Shown here: piece after piece, positions 1 through 6,174 of the stretch
How positions within the stretch are numbered: position 1 is the first letter of the stretch
Layout: every line of letters begins with the position of its first letter
Source: Holophagaceae bacterium
Lineage (GTDB): Bacteria; Acidobacteriota; Holophagae; Holophagales; Holophagaceae
DNA: 8,665 bases
NCBI GenBank assembly: GCA_025355915.1
Contig: JANXYT010000394.1
Location: forward strand, 1 to 8,665
Direction: 5' to 3'
Program-made: the position numbers and the translations under genes
The notes under the pieces: generated by a model
Database searches by the model: none
Seen by the model: only the letters and a program-made list of their open reading frames with translations
What the model was told of the DNA's origin: nothing

Positions 1-932
1 AAGGCCTTCTCGACATCTCCCTGCTTGCGGGCCTCGTCGGCGGGGCCCGTGAGGGCGGCGCGCATCTTGGCCTCCAGGGCGGCGGAGTTGAATGCCTTCG
101 CCGAGCCTTCGTCCCAGGAAGTGGCAGTGGCCAGGGCCTCGCGGCCCTTGAAGGCGGCCCAGGTGCTGTCTGCCACGACAGCGAGGCCGGTGGGCACCTT
201 TACCACGGCCTTCACGCCGCGCACACCCTTGGCCTTGGTGTCATCCCAGGCCTTGGGCTGGCCGCCGGGTACCGGGCAGCGCAGGACGGCCGCGAAGCGC
301 TGGCCGGGACGACGCACATCGAGGCCGAAGACGGCCTTGCCTGTGACGATGGCCGGGCCATCGAAGCGGGGCATCCGTTTGCCCAGCAGGCGGTACTCGG
401 CGGGCTTCTTCAGGGTCGGATCCTTGGGCACGGGCAGCTTGGCGGCGGCATCTGCCAGGTCGCCGTAGCCGAGCAGCTTCCCGCCGGGCCCCACCACGAA
501 GCCGTTCTCCGTGCGGCACTGGTCCGCGCCGACCTTCCACTGGGCCGCGGCGGCGGCCTTCAGCATCTCGCGGGCGGTGGCGGCGGCCTTTCTCAGAGGC
601 GTCCAGGTGCCACTCACGCTGGTGCTGCCGCCGGTCTGCATGCCCTTGAAATCCGGGCCGGGCTGGGCGGTGACGACCTCGATCTTCGACCAGTCCAGAT
701 CCAGCTCTTCGGCCACGGCCAGGGGCAGGGCGGTACGCACGCCCTGCCCCATTTCGGTCTTGGGGACGGTGATCTGGACGATGCCATCCGGCCGCACAGC
801 GAGAAACGCGTTGGGCCGGAAGGTGACCTTGGCGGTCTCACCGGGCCTGGGCTTGGCTTCCAGGTTGAGTCCGAACACGAGGCCCGCACCCGTTGCCCCG
901 GTCACTTTGAGGAAGTCGCGGCGGCTGGTCAT
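1..932 (-). CDS. Molybdopterin-binding large subunit of an isoquinoline 1-oxidoreductase / aldehyde-oxidase-type hydroxylase (3' part missing)
   Basis: This is the N-terminal ~310 residues of a molybdenum-cofactor large subunit of the xanthine oxidase family, the IorB type (usually about 700 or more residues); the rest lies left of the window. Such enzymes hydroxylate aldehydes or N-heteroaromatics with water-derived oxygen. Seen directly: a start [17 protein letters not shown], a textbook Tat signal (SRRDFLK) indicating folded export to the periplasm; then [20 protein letters not shown] near residue 110, and a [14 protein letters not shown] segment opening the second cofactor-binding domain, followed by a GV..VV..P.G.AVVAD stretch. 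The ATG overlaps the stop of the upstream [2Fe-2S] gene as ATGA, with GGGAGG six bases before it. The frame is open and intact to the window edge. Family assignment is firm; the substrate cannot be told. Confidence 0.93.
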   Translation of the reverse strand, partial: MTSRRDFLKVTGATGAGLVFGLNLEAKPRPGETAKVTFRPNAFLAVRPDGIVQITVPKTEMGQGVRTALPLAVAEELDLDWSKIEVVTAQPGPDFKGMQTGGSTSVSGTWTPLRKAAATAREMLKAAAAAQWKVGADQCRTENGFVVGPGGKLLGYGDLADAAAKLPVPKDPTLKKPAEYRLLGKRMPRFDGPAIVTGKAVFGLDVRRPGQRFAAVLRCPVPGGQPKAWDDTKAKGVRGVKAVVKVPTGLAVVADSTWAAFKGREALATATSWDEGSAKAFNSAALEAKMRAALTGPADEARKQGDVEKA

Positions 933-1390
933 TTCACACCTCCCGCGGCGCGCTTCACGGCCTGGCGAATGCGGGGATAGGTCCCACAGCGGCAGACATG
1001 ATCGGCGAAAGCCTCGTCGATGTCCCCGTCCGTGGGATGGGCCTTGCGCTTGAGCAGGGCGGCAGCCGTCATGATCATGCCCGGCTGGCAGTAGCCGCAC
1101 TGGGCCACGTCCTCGGCGATCCAGGCCTGCTGCACCGGGTGGGAACCGTCCTTCGACAGGCCCTCGACCGTGATGACCGCATGCCCCGAGGCCTCTTTCA
1201 GACTTGTCTGGCAGGATTTCACCGCCTGGCCATCGAGGTGGACCGTGCAGGAGCCACAGACCCCTTGGCCGCAGCCGAACTTGGTGCCAGTGAGCCCGAG
1301 GGTGTCCCTAAGGACCCAAAGCAGGGGCGTATCGGCCTCGGCGTCCACGGTGCGGACCCGGCCGTTCACGGTGAGCTGGTAGGAAGGCAT
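929..1390 (-). CDS. [2Fe-2S] small subunit of the molybdenum hydroxylase (IorA / CoxS-like)
   Basis: A 153-residue electron-transfer subunit carrying two [2Fe-2S] clusters, partner of the molybdopterin subunit downstream. The N-terminal plant-ferredoxin-like domain has C40, C45, C48 and C60 ([11 protein letters not shown]...C). The C-terminal helical domain has C98, C101, C133 and C135 ([10 protein letters not shown] ... [14 protein letters not shown]). All eight cluster ligands are present and the length is typical of the family. The frame could extend upstream to about 1663, but that part is unlike the family and would run across the divergent flagellar gene. The ATG at 1390 begins [10 protein letters not shown], as homologues do, and has AGGAG five bases before it. 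It has no signal peptide of its own, so it is presumably carried out with its Tat-tagged partner. No FAD-binding middle subunit lies between the two genes, which fits the two-subunit IorAB type rather than the three-subunit CoxLMS type. Confidence 0.93.
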   Translation of the reverse strand: MPSYQLTVNGRVRTVDAEADTPLLWVLRDTLGLTGTKFGCGQGVCGSCTVHLDGQAVKSCQTSLKEASGHAVITVEGLSKDGSHPVQQAWIAEDVAQCGYCQPGMIMTAAALLKRKAHPTDGDIDEAFADHVCRCGTYPRIRQAVKRAAGGVK

Positions 1391-1510
1391 GGCAGCTCCT
1401 GGAAATATGCAAGATAAGGGTTCCACCCTACGCCCGAGGGCGGTTTGCTGCAACGGTGGAGCCTCTGGCATCCATCTCGCCCTGCTCCCAGGTTGTGTCG
1501 GGAGTTTGTC
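1391..1510. other. Divergent intergenic region between molybdenum hydroxylase operon and flagellar operon
   Basis: This 120-base spacer separates two divergent operons, so it must hold the leftward promoter, and probably the rightward one. Facing right there is a good sigma-54-like match (separate entry). Facing left, a short AT-rich stretch around 1404-1420 could supply a -10 (TATCTT or CATATT on the minus strand), but no convincing -35 accompanies it. A small inverted repeat, CGCCC-GA-GGGCG at 1431-1442, is too weak to call an operator. Confidence 0.5.
1466..1480 (+). promoter_or_regulatory. Candidate sigma-54 (RpoN) -24/-12 promoter for the fliO operon
   Basis: The bases TGGCAT-CCATC-TCGC match the sigma-54 consensus TGGCAC-N5-TTGC at eight of ten positions, with the essential GG and GC dinucleotides at exactly the required spacing. 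A transcript would start near 1491-1493, leaving a leader of about 20 bases that includes the GGGAG Shine-Dalgarno at 1500-1504 before the GTG start at 1511. Sigma-54 control of flagellar export genes is known in several bacterial groups. The match is by eye and short motifs recur by chance, so this remains a candidate; an enhancer-binding-protein site was not identified. Confidence 0.42.
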
Positions 1511-2059
1511 GTGCTGAGACGGATGGTGCTGTCCCTTGGATTGCTGGTGGGCCTGGGTCTTGGGGCCCAGGGAGCCGGGCGGCCCGCGCCGCCGCCCACG
1601 TCCTCCGAGAAGGAACTGCAGGCTCCCTTGACGCTGGAGGACGGAAAACCGACGCAAAGCCAAGCCCCTGAAGCGGCTCCTTCGGGGCTGCGGGCCTTCG
1701 GATCCCTGGTGCTGGTGCTGGGGCTGGCAGGTGCCAGCCTATGGGCCCTGAAGAAGTACGGCCGGGGCCGCATTCCCGGTGGTGGGGGCGGCAAGCTTCG
1801 GGTGGAAGAGACCCTCGCGCTGGGCGATCGCCGCTTTGTCTCCATCCTCGATGTGGAAGGTGAGCGGTACCTCATCGCCCTGACGCCCCAGGGCATCAAC
1901 CTGATCTCCCGGCTGGATCCTGGTGACCGCGGCGAGACCGGGACCTTCGACGAAGCGCTCTCCCGTCAGGTGGACCTGGGCCGCCCGGTCCCGGTGCGGG
2001 AGATGGAGGCGCTGCTCAAGCAGAGTGGAGGCAGTCAACACGGCGGAGGTGGCCAATGA
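1511..2059 (+). CDS. fliO: Flagellar biosynthesis protein FliO
   Basis: A 182-residue inner-membrane protein that assists FliP oligomerisation during assembly of the flagellar type III export gate. The start is a GTG with GGGAG six bases upstream, giving [18 protein letters not shown], a positively charged signal-like hydrophobic N terminus. A Pro-rich periplasmic stretch follows (residues about 23-58), then a transmembrane helix (about 62-80) with basic residues KKYGRGR after it. The FliO domain follows: [18 protein letters not shown] and then [14 protein letters not shown]. The longer TTG frame from 1445 lacks family-like sequence and would start upstream of the candidate promoter. An ATG at 1523 is an alternative start but has a poorer ribosome site. 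The stop overlaps fliP by ATGA. FliO is poorly conserved, but gene order plus domain pattern make the call firm. Confidence 0.9.
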   Translation: MLRRMVLSLGLLVGLGLGAQGAGRPAPPPTSSEKELQAPLTLEDGKPTQSQAPEAAPSGLRAFGSLVLVLGLAGASLWALKKYGRGRIPGGGGGKLRVEETLALGDRRFVSILDVEGERYLIALTPQGINLISRLDPGDRGETGTFDEALSRQVDLGRPVPVREMEALLKQSGGSQHGGGGQ

Positions 2060-2811
2060 CCCGCCTGCTGCGCTGGCTTCCGGCAATCCTCCTCGTGCTG
2101 GCGGGCCTGAGTCTCTGTGCCCAGCAGCCCGCGCCGCTGCCCTCCTTGACCGTGGATTTCGGTAAGACCCCCTCGGGCCCGGCGCTCAGTTCCAGCCTGC
2201 AGGCCGTGCTGTTGCTGACCATCCTGACTCTCGCCCCGACCATTCTCATGACCGCCACCAGCTTCACTCGCATCATCGTGGTGATGCACTTCGTCCGCCA
2301 GGGGCTCGGCACCCAGCAGACGCCGTCAAACCAGGTGCTCATCAGCCTGTCTCTGGTCCTCACCTTTTTCATCATGGCGCCCACGGCTCGCGAAATTAAC
2401 GCCACCGTGCTGCAACCCCTGCAGCGCAACGAACTGACCACGGACCAGGCCCTGGACCGCACGGCGGCACCCATGAAGGTGTTCATGCTCCGCCATACCC
2501 GGAAGAAGGATCTGGCCCTGTTCCTGCGCATCGCCAAGGTGCAGGCGCCCAGGACCAAGGCCGACGTGCCCATGGAATGCCTGCTTCCGGCCTTCCTCAT
2601 CAGCGAGCTGAAGACCGCCTTCGAGATCGGCTTCATGATCTTTCTGCCCTTCTTGGTGGTGGACATCGTGGTGGCCAGCATCCTGCTCAGCATGGGCATG
2701 ATGATGTTGCCGCCCGTGGTGATCTCGCTGCCTTTCAAGGTGCTGCTGTTCGTGCTCGTGGACGGCTGGTACTTGATTATCGGCTCTCTGGTGAGGGGGT
2801 ACACGGGATGA
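2056..2811 (+). CDS. fliP: Flagellar type III export gate protein FliP
   Basis: A 251-residue core subunit; in characterised systems five FliP with one FliR and four FliQ form the export pore in the centre of the flagellar basal body. A cleavable-looking signal peptide (residues 1 to about 22, ending LSLCAQQ) is normal for FliP. Conserved segments are plain: LTLAPTILMTATSFTRIIVV (58-77), then the ...LTFFIMAPT helix (about 95-110), the soluble periplasmic part with LF(M)LRHTRKKDLALF, and PAFLISELKTAFEIGFMIFLP (178-198) leading into the MGMMMLPP motif (213-220). Length and motifs match the family. GGAGG lies six bases before the ATG, which overlaps the fliO stop by ATGA, implying coupled translation. 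The stop in turn overlaps a short downstream open frame. Confidence 0.97.
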   Translation: MTRLLRWLPAILLVLAGLSLCAQQPAPLPSLTVDFGKTPSGPALSSSLQAVLLLTILTLAPTILMTATSFTRIIVVMHFVRQGLGTQQTPSNQVLISLSLVLTFFIMAPTAREINATVLQPLQRNELTTDQALDRTAAPMKVFMLRHTRKKDLALFLRIAKVQAPRTKADVPMECLLPAFLISELKTAFEIGFMIFLPFLVVDIVVASILLSMGMMMLPPVVISLPFKVLLFVLVDGWYLIIGSLVRGYTG

Positions 2812-2861
2812 GCTATCAGCTATCGGCCATCGGTGGACTTCCGGAAGGGGGTGGTGCATGA
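2808..2861 (+). CDS. 17-codon mini-ORF bridging fliP and fliQ (possible translational coupler)
   Basis: This open frame fills the otherwise non-coding fliP-fliQ gap exactly. Its ATG (2808) overlaps the fliP stop as ATGA, and its TGA (2859-2861) overlaps the fliQ start as ATGA. It would encode MSYQLSAIGGLPEGGGA. A purine-rich GAGGGGG eight bases upstream (2793-2799) could serve as its ribosome site. The peptide resembles no family known to me and has no membrane segment. The likely value is translational: it would let terminating ribosomes pass from fliP to fliQ across a gap created by, or containing, a heptamer repeat. It could equally be coincidence, since fliQ has its own ribosome site inside this frame (AAGGGGG at 2845-2851). 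Confidence 0.4.
   Translation: MSYQLSAIGGLPEGGGA
2811..2831 (+). repeat. Three-copy heptamer tandem repeat (AGCTATC/AGCTATC/GGCCATC)
   Basis: Three adjacent seven-base units, AGCTATC, AGCTATC and GGCCATC, begin right after the fliP stop. The first two are identical; the third differs at two positions. This is the only intergenic space of any size within an otherwise gapless operon. Short heptamer arrays in intergenic positions are a known class of bacterial micro-repeat, but whether this belongs to a genome-wide family cannot be judged from one copy. Confidence 0.6.
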
Positions 2862-3136
2862 ATGAACTGATCGTTGCGCAAATCGGCAAGGATGCGTTGA
2901 AGACAGCGCTGCTGGTGGCGGGTCCGGCCCTGATCGTGTCGCTGGTGGTGGGCCTCATCATCTCGGTGTTTCAGGTCGTGACCAGCCTCCAGGATCAGAC
3001 CATCGCCTTCGTCCCGAAAGTCATCGCGGTGATGGTGGTGGTGGCCATCAGCTTTCCTTGGATGCTGCAGGTGATGCTCCGGTTCACCACGCGCATGTTC
3101 ACCGAGTTCAATTCCGTCGTGCGGCAGATCGGCTGA
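2858..3136 (+). CDS. fliQ: Flagellar type III export gate protein FliQ
   Basis: A 92-residue two-helix membrane protein of the FliPQR export pore, at the usual family length (about 89). Residues 16-40 form the first hydrophobic hairpin arm (ALLVAGPALIVSLVVGLIIS), followed by the diagnostic FQVVTSLQDQTIAFVPKVIA loop (38-57), and the second helix runs 55-74. The ATG overlaps the stop of the bridging mini-ORF and is preceded by AAGGGGG with six bases spacing. The gene lies 46 bases after fliP and 7 before fliR in the conventional P-Q-R order. Confidence 0.97.
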   Translation: MNELIVAQIGKDALKTALLVAGPALIVSLVVGLIISVFQVVTSLQDQTIAFVPKVIAVMVVVAISFPWMLQVMLRFTTRMFTEFNSVVRQIG

Positions 3137-3143
3137 GGCGGGC

Positions 3144-3929
3144 ATGGTGCCGACCCTCTCAAACCCTGCCATCTGGGCCTTCACCGGCGCCAAGGCGGCG
3201 CTGTGGGTTCTGGTGCTCACCCGCATCACCGGCCTCCTCGCGGCCTTCCCGCTCCTTGGTTCCGAGCAGATGCCGCTGCAGGTCCGCGCGGCGCTGGGGG
3301 CATTGTTGGCCACGGTGATCCTGCCGGTCATCCCCGTTCCTCCGACAGGGCCCTCGGGCCTGCCTGAGCTTGCAGGGCTGATGGCTTCCGAATTGGCGAT
3401 CGGCCTGCTGCTCGGTACCGTGGTGGCTTGGATCCTCGAGGCCGTGGCTTTCGCGGGCACTCTGATGGACACCCAGATGGGGTTCTCCTTCGTGCAGTTT
3501 CTCGACCCCGCCACTTCCCAGACCACGTCGATCTCAGGCTCCCTGATGATGCAGGTCGCGGCGCTCATGGTCTTCATCACAGGGCTGCATCACCAGATGA
3601 TCCTGGCACTGGTGGACAGCTACCGGGTGGCCCCGATGGGGCAGGGGGTACCGCTGCAGGTCATGGGTCTCATCACCGTGATCGGGCAGCTGTTGGCCAA
3701 GGGATTCCAATTGGCTTTCCCGGTGCTGGCGATCCTGTTCCTGCTCGACCTGGTCCTCGGCATTTCTGGAAAATTCATGCCGCAGCTTCAACTGCTGCAG
3801 CTGAGCTTCCCACTGAAAATCGCCCTGGGCCTGGTGATCCTCGGCCTGGTGCTGAGGGAGCTGGGGCCGTGGCTGGCTCCCCTGCTGGAATGGGCCCCGA
3901 AACTCTCGCTCAAACTGCTCGGGGGCTAA
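3144..3929 (+). CDS. fliR: Flagellar type III export gate protein FliR
   Basis: A 261-residue polytopic membrane protein, one copy per export gate, completing the FliPQR pore and contacting FlhB. Family marks seen: an early VLTRITGLLAAFPLLGS helix (24-40), then PLQVRAALGALLA, then the conserved GTLMDTQMGFSFVQFLDP block (105-122), GLHHQMILALVDSY (147-160), and MPQLQLLQLSFPLKIALG (212-229). Length is typical. In that last motif many FliR proteins have Asn or Ser followed by a Gly just before Phe-Pro; here the positions are Gln and Ser, a mild deviation. The ATG has GAGG five bases upstream and starts seven bases after the fliQ stop. The flhB start follows after a single base. Confidence 0.96.
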   Translation: MVPTLSNPAIWAFTGAKAALWVLVLTRITGLLAAFPLLGSEQMPLQVRAALGALLATVILPVIPVPPTGPSGLPELAGLMASELAIGLLLGTVVAWILEAVAFAGTLMDTQMGFSFVQFLDPATSQTTSISGSLMMQVAALMVFITGLHHQMILALVDSYRVAPMGQGVPLQVMGLITVIGQLLAKGFQLAFPVLAILFLLDLVLGISGKFMPQLQLLQLSFPLKIALGLVILGLVLRELGPWLAPLLEWAPKLSLKLLGG

Positions 3930-3930
3930 C

Positions 3931-4986
3931 GTGGCTCAGGACCCCAGCCGCACCGAAAAGGCCACTCCGAAGCGGCGCCAAAAGGCGCGGGACGAGGGCT
4001 CCGTCCCGCGCAGTTCGGATTTCGATGGTGCCATCCTGCTGTGGGGAAATTTCTTTCTGTTCCTCGGGTTGGGCGGGGCCACCCTGGCACTGATGACCAA
4101 GCAGCTGGCCCATTTTCTTCAGATGGCCAAGCCTGGAGCCCTGGCGGACGCAGGCCAGGTCACGCTGCTTGCCGATGTCCTCATGATCCTCGGCCGCCTT
4201 CTGCTGCCCTTCCTCGCCCTCAATTTCCTGCTGGCCTTGGCCACGGGCTTTGCCCAGCGGGGGTTCAGCTTCAGCGCCAAACCGCTCCAGCCGAAGTTCG
4301 ACAAGCTCAATCCGGCCCAAGGTTTCAAGCGGATCATCTCCACCCGGGCGGTGGTGGATCTGTTCAAGAGCCTGGCCAAGTTCGCACTGCTGGCCTGGGT
4401 GGCCTATGCCGTTCTGGAACCCCGGGTCCCCCTGCTGATGGCGACGCTGAAACTGCCGCTGGGCCAGGCCCTCGACCTCTTCCAGAGCGCCGTGTTCGCC
4501 CTTTACCGCAATGTGATGCTGGCCATGCTGGTGCTGGCTTTGACGGATTTCGGCTGGCAGCGCATGTCCTGGGAGAAGAGCATCCGCATGACCAAACAGG
4601 AGGTGAAGGACGAGGTCAAGGATTCCGACGGAAGTCCGGAGATCAAACAGAGGCAGAAGTCCATCATGCAGGCCTCGGCCCGCCGCCGCATGCTGGCCGA
4701 GGTGCCGAAGGCCACGGTGGTGGTGACCAACCCGACCCACGTCGCGGTGGCGCTGATGTACGACGAAAAGAGTGCCGCCCCCATCTGTGTTGCCAAGGGG
4801 TTGGACCACCTGGCCCTCAAGATCCGGGCGAAGGCGCGGGAGACTGGGGTGCCCACCCTGGAGCGCCCCGAACTGGCCCGGGCCCTCTACCGATCCGTGG
4901 AGCTGGGCAAGCCCATCCCTCACGATCTCTACCAGGCGGTGGCCCAGGTGCTGGCCTTCGTCTACCGGCTGCGGGGAGCCGCCTGA
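3931..4986 (+). CDS. flhB: Flagellar export switch protein FlhB
   Basis: A 351-residue membrane protein that sits around the FliPQR gate and switches substrate class from rod/hook to filament export. The N terminus SRTEKATPKRRQKARDEGSV (residues 6-25) is the classic FlhB signature. Four hydrophobic segments follow (roughly 34-60, 76-106, 141-170, 184-206), then the cytosolic domain beginning at about 210. Within it lies the autocleavage motif NPTH at 267-270, where cleavage after N267 is expected from the family, followed by VAVALMYDE and the PELARALYRSVELGKPIP block. The start is GTG, one base after the fliR stop, with a GGGGG run before it. The protein is intact and of ordinary length, without the long extra C-terminal tail seen in some species. 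In many genomes flhA follows; here the operon ends. Confidence 0.97.
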   Translation: MAQDPSRTEKATPKRRQKARDEGSVPRSSDFDGAILLWGNFFLFLGLGGATLALMTKQLAHFLQMAKPGALADAGQVTLLADVLMILGRLLLPFLALNFLLALATGFAQRGFSFSAKPLQPKFDKLNPAQGFKRIISTRAVVDLFKSLAKFALLAWVAYAVLEPRVPLLMATLKLPLGQALDLFQSAVFALYRNVMLAMLVLALTDFGWQRMSWEKSIRMTKQEVKDEVKDSDGSPEIKQRQKSIMQASARRRMLAEVPKATVVVTNPTHVAVALMYDEKSAAPICVAKGLDHLALKIRAKARETGVPTLERPELARALYRSVELGKPIPHDLYQAVAQVLAFVYRLRGAA

Positions 4987-4989
4987 TCC

Positions 4990-5038
4990 AGGCCTCTGGC
5001 CTTACCGTGCGATTCAGAACCCACATCCTCGGTTCCTG
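4990..5038. terminator. Weak hairpins in the convergent spacer, possible terminator
   Basis: Between the convergent flhB and substrate-binding-protein genes are two small stems: AGGCC-TCT-GGCCT (4990-5002) and GAACC / GGTTC around a nine-base loop (5017-5021 with 5031-5035, extendable by two pairs past a bulge). Neither is followed by a T tract on either strand, so they are not canonical Rho-independent terminators. The position is where transcripts from both sides should end. Confidence 0.22.
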
Positions 5039-5048
5039 GTAGATGTTC

Positions 5049-6026
5049 CTACTGCAGCCGCCTCAACCCGGCTTTCACAAGATCCACCGGGGCGGGGAAA
5101 AGGCCCGATTCAGCCACGCATTCCTGGCCTTCACGGGAGAGGACGAAGACCGCGAACTCCCTGACCGGGGTGGGAAGGGGTTTGCCGGGTGCACGGTTGA
5201 CGTAAAGGTAGTTGAGTCGGGTCATAGGGTACTTTCCGGCAGTGACGGCTTCTTGGGTCGGGGGCACCGCTTCCTCCGCCTGGTAGGGAACCACCGGTAA
5301 CACCTTGTTGCTTGAATACCAGGCCACGATGGGCGCATAGCCAATGGCGCCAGGATCCGTAAGGACGGACTCCGCCACACTGTTGGCGTCGGCACGCTCC
5401 ACGATGGTGGGCTTGCATTCACCCTTCAAAAGGACTTGCTCTCGGAACAGTTGGCAGATGGCCGTCGCCTTCTCGCGGCTATACGGCGTGATGGCCCGTT
5501 CCTTCCAGTCCCCCTTGAGTCCCAGATCACCCCAGGTCTTTAGATCCTCTTTGGCACCCCCCAGGCGCTTGGTGCCATAAATCGCGTCCAGTTCGCCCAT
5601 GGAGATCTTCTTGAGGGGGTTGCTGCGGCTGACGAACACGATGGTGGCATCGATACAGAGGGGAATCCGCAATGGGGGGTAACCATGCTTGGCCTCAAAT
5701 GCCTTCGTTTCCGGCGGGGTCATCTCCCTCGCCAGGAATGCCAGGGCGGCCTCGCCTTCCACGAAGGCTTTCACGGCGGGAGGGGTGGTCGAGGGCGTGA
5801 ATTTCAGCCGGGAAGAGGGATTGAACCTTCGGAAGGCGGTGTCCCATTCGTCGCAGAGCTGGGCAAGGGGATCGGAACCAACGGCCGTCACCATTTCCGT
5901 GACGGGTGCTCCCGGTCGGAAAGCTGGAACATTGGGGTCCACCTTGGCCCGGTAGTGGTTGAGCTGGGCGACGAGCGGCATGGTCGCCGCGAACAGCAGG
6001 GGGAGGAAATGGGCGCGTGTCATCAT
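5049..6026 (-). CDS. Secreted PstS-like periplasmic substrate-binding protein (PBP_like_2 type), orphan
   Basis: A 325-residue protein with a signal peptide (MMTRAHFLPLLFAATMPLVAQ, probable cleavage after AQ) and no lipobox. The body follows the PstS/phosphate-binding fold: TAVGSDPLAQLCDEWDTAFRR (48-68), then LAFLAREMTPPETKAFEAKHGYPP (95-118), then DATIVFVSRSNPLKKISMGELDAIYGTKRLGG (126-157), then WGDLGLKGDW, TDPGAIGYAPIV (223-234), and NYLYVNRAPGKP leading to EFAVFVLSREGQ. The family's usual SASGT ligand turn is replaced by EKATA at 185-189, so phosphate specificity is doubtful. No pstC, pstA, pstB or phoU lies nearby. Two tandem ATGs begin the gene; the first has GGAG five bases before it. 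The frame continues upstream to 6137 but that part is the AT-rich intergenic region, not protein-like. Role unknown: an oxyanion sensor or scavenger is a guess. Confidence 0.85.
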   Translation of the reverse strand: MMTRAHFLPLLFAATMPLVAQLNHYRAKVDPNVPAFRPGAPVTEMVTAVGSDPLAQLCDEWDTAFRRFNPSSRLKFTPSTTPPAVKAFVEGEAALAFLAREMTPPETKAFEAKHGYPPLRIPLCIDATIVFVSRSNPLKKISMGELDAIYGTKRLGGAKEDLKTWGDLGLKGDWKERAITPYSREKATAICQLFREQVLLKGECKPTIVERADANSVAESVLTDPGAIGYAPIVAWYSSNKVLPVVPYQAEEAVPPTQEAVTAGKYPMTRLNYLYVNRAPGKPLPTPVREFAVFVLSREGQECVAESGLFPAPVDLVKAGLRRLQ

Positions 6027-6174
6027 TGTCGCTCCAAAATCACGTATAAATACCTTATGGTCATTTTTACAATGGTTGTTGAATTCCTGCAAATTCTTCC
6101 GGCCGTGGCCAGGGCTCCAGAACTCCCGATGGGCCACCGAAAGGGTATTGTTAGGTCATCACTGAGGATCTCCT
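6027..6174. promoter_or_regulatory. Divergent intergenic region, AT-rich on the side of the binding-protein gene
   Basis: This spacer must hold the promoter of the leftward PstS-like gene, and probably one for the rightward response regulator. Bases about 6036-6096 are markedly AT-rich compared with everything around them. On the minus strand TTGCAG-N17-TAAAAA could be a sigma-70-type promoter, but several other pairings score equally and I cannot pick one. A Pho box (tandem CTGTCAT-like repeats at 11-base spacing) was not found. ATGGT occurs twice 15 bases apart (6057 and 6072), of unknown meaning. Confidence 0.4.

Noticed and set aside
25..1053. Plus-strand open frames opposite the molybdenum hydroxylase genes
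   Set aside because: The minus-strand translation carries clear Tat, cofactor and cysteine motifs; the plus-strand frames are artefacts of GC bias.
1409..1418. Sigma-28 (FliA) -10-like GATAA before fliO
   Set aside because: Only GATAA matches; there is no TAAAGTTT-like -35 at the proper spacing.
1404..1430. Sigma-54 site for the leftward operon (TGGAAC ... TTGC on the minus strand)
   Set aside because: The GG and GC elements are two bases too far apart for sigma-54 recognition.
1445..1510. Upstream TTG start for fliO adding 22 residues
   Set aside because: The added sequence is not family-like, would precede the candidate promoter, and the GTG at 1511 has both a ribosome site and a proper signal-like N terminus.
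2016..3580. Minus-strand open frames opposite fliP, fliQ and fliR (up to 262 codons)
   Set aside because: They are shadows of the conserved plus-strand genes, with low-complexity Met/Arg/Thr- or His-rich translations.
3910..4923. Long open frame (337 codons) on the minus strand opposite flhB
   Set aside because: It is antisense to a well-conserved gene and its composition is rich in His, Gln and Gly, as expected from reading GC-rich coding DNA backwards; no recognisable domain.
6027..6174. Pho box upstream of the PstS-like gene
   Set aside because: No pair of CTGTCAT-like repeats at 11-base spacing is present; the ATGGT repeats are 15 bases apart.
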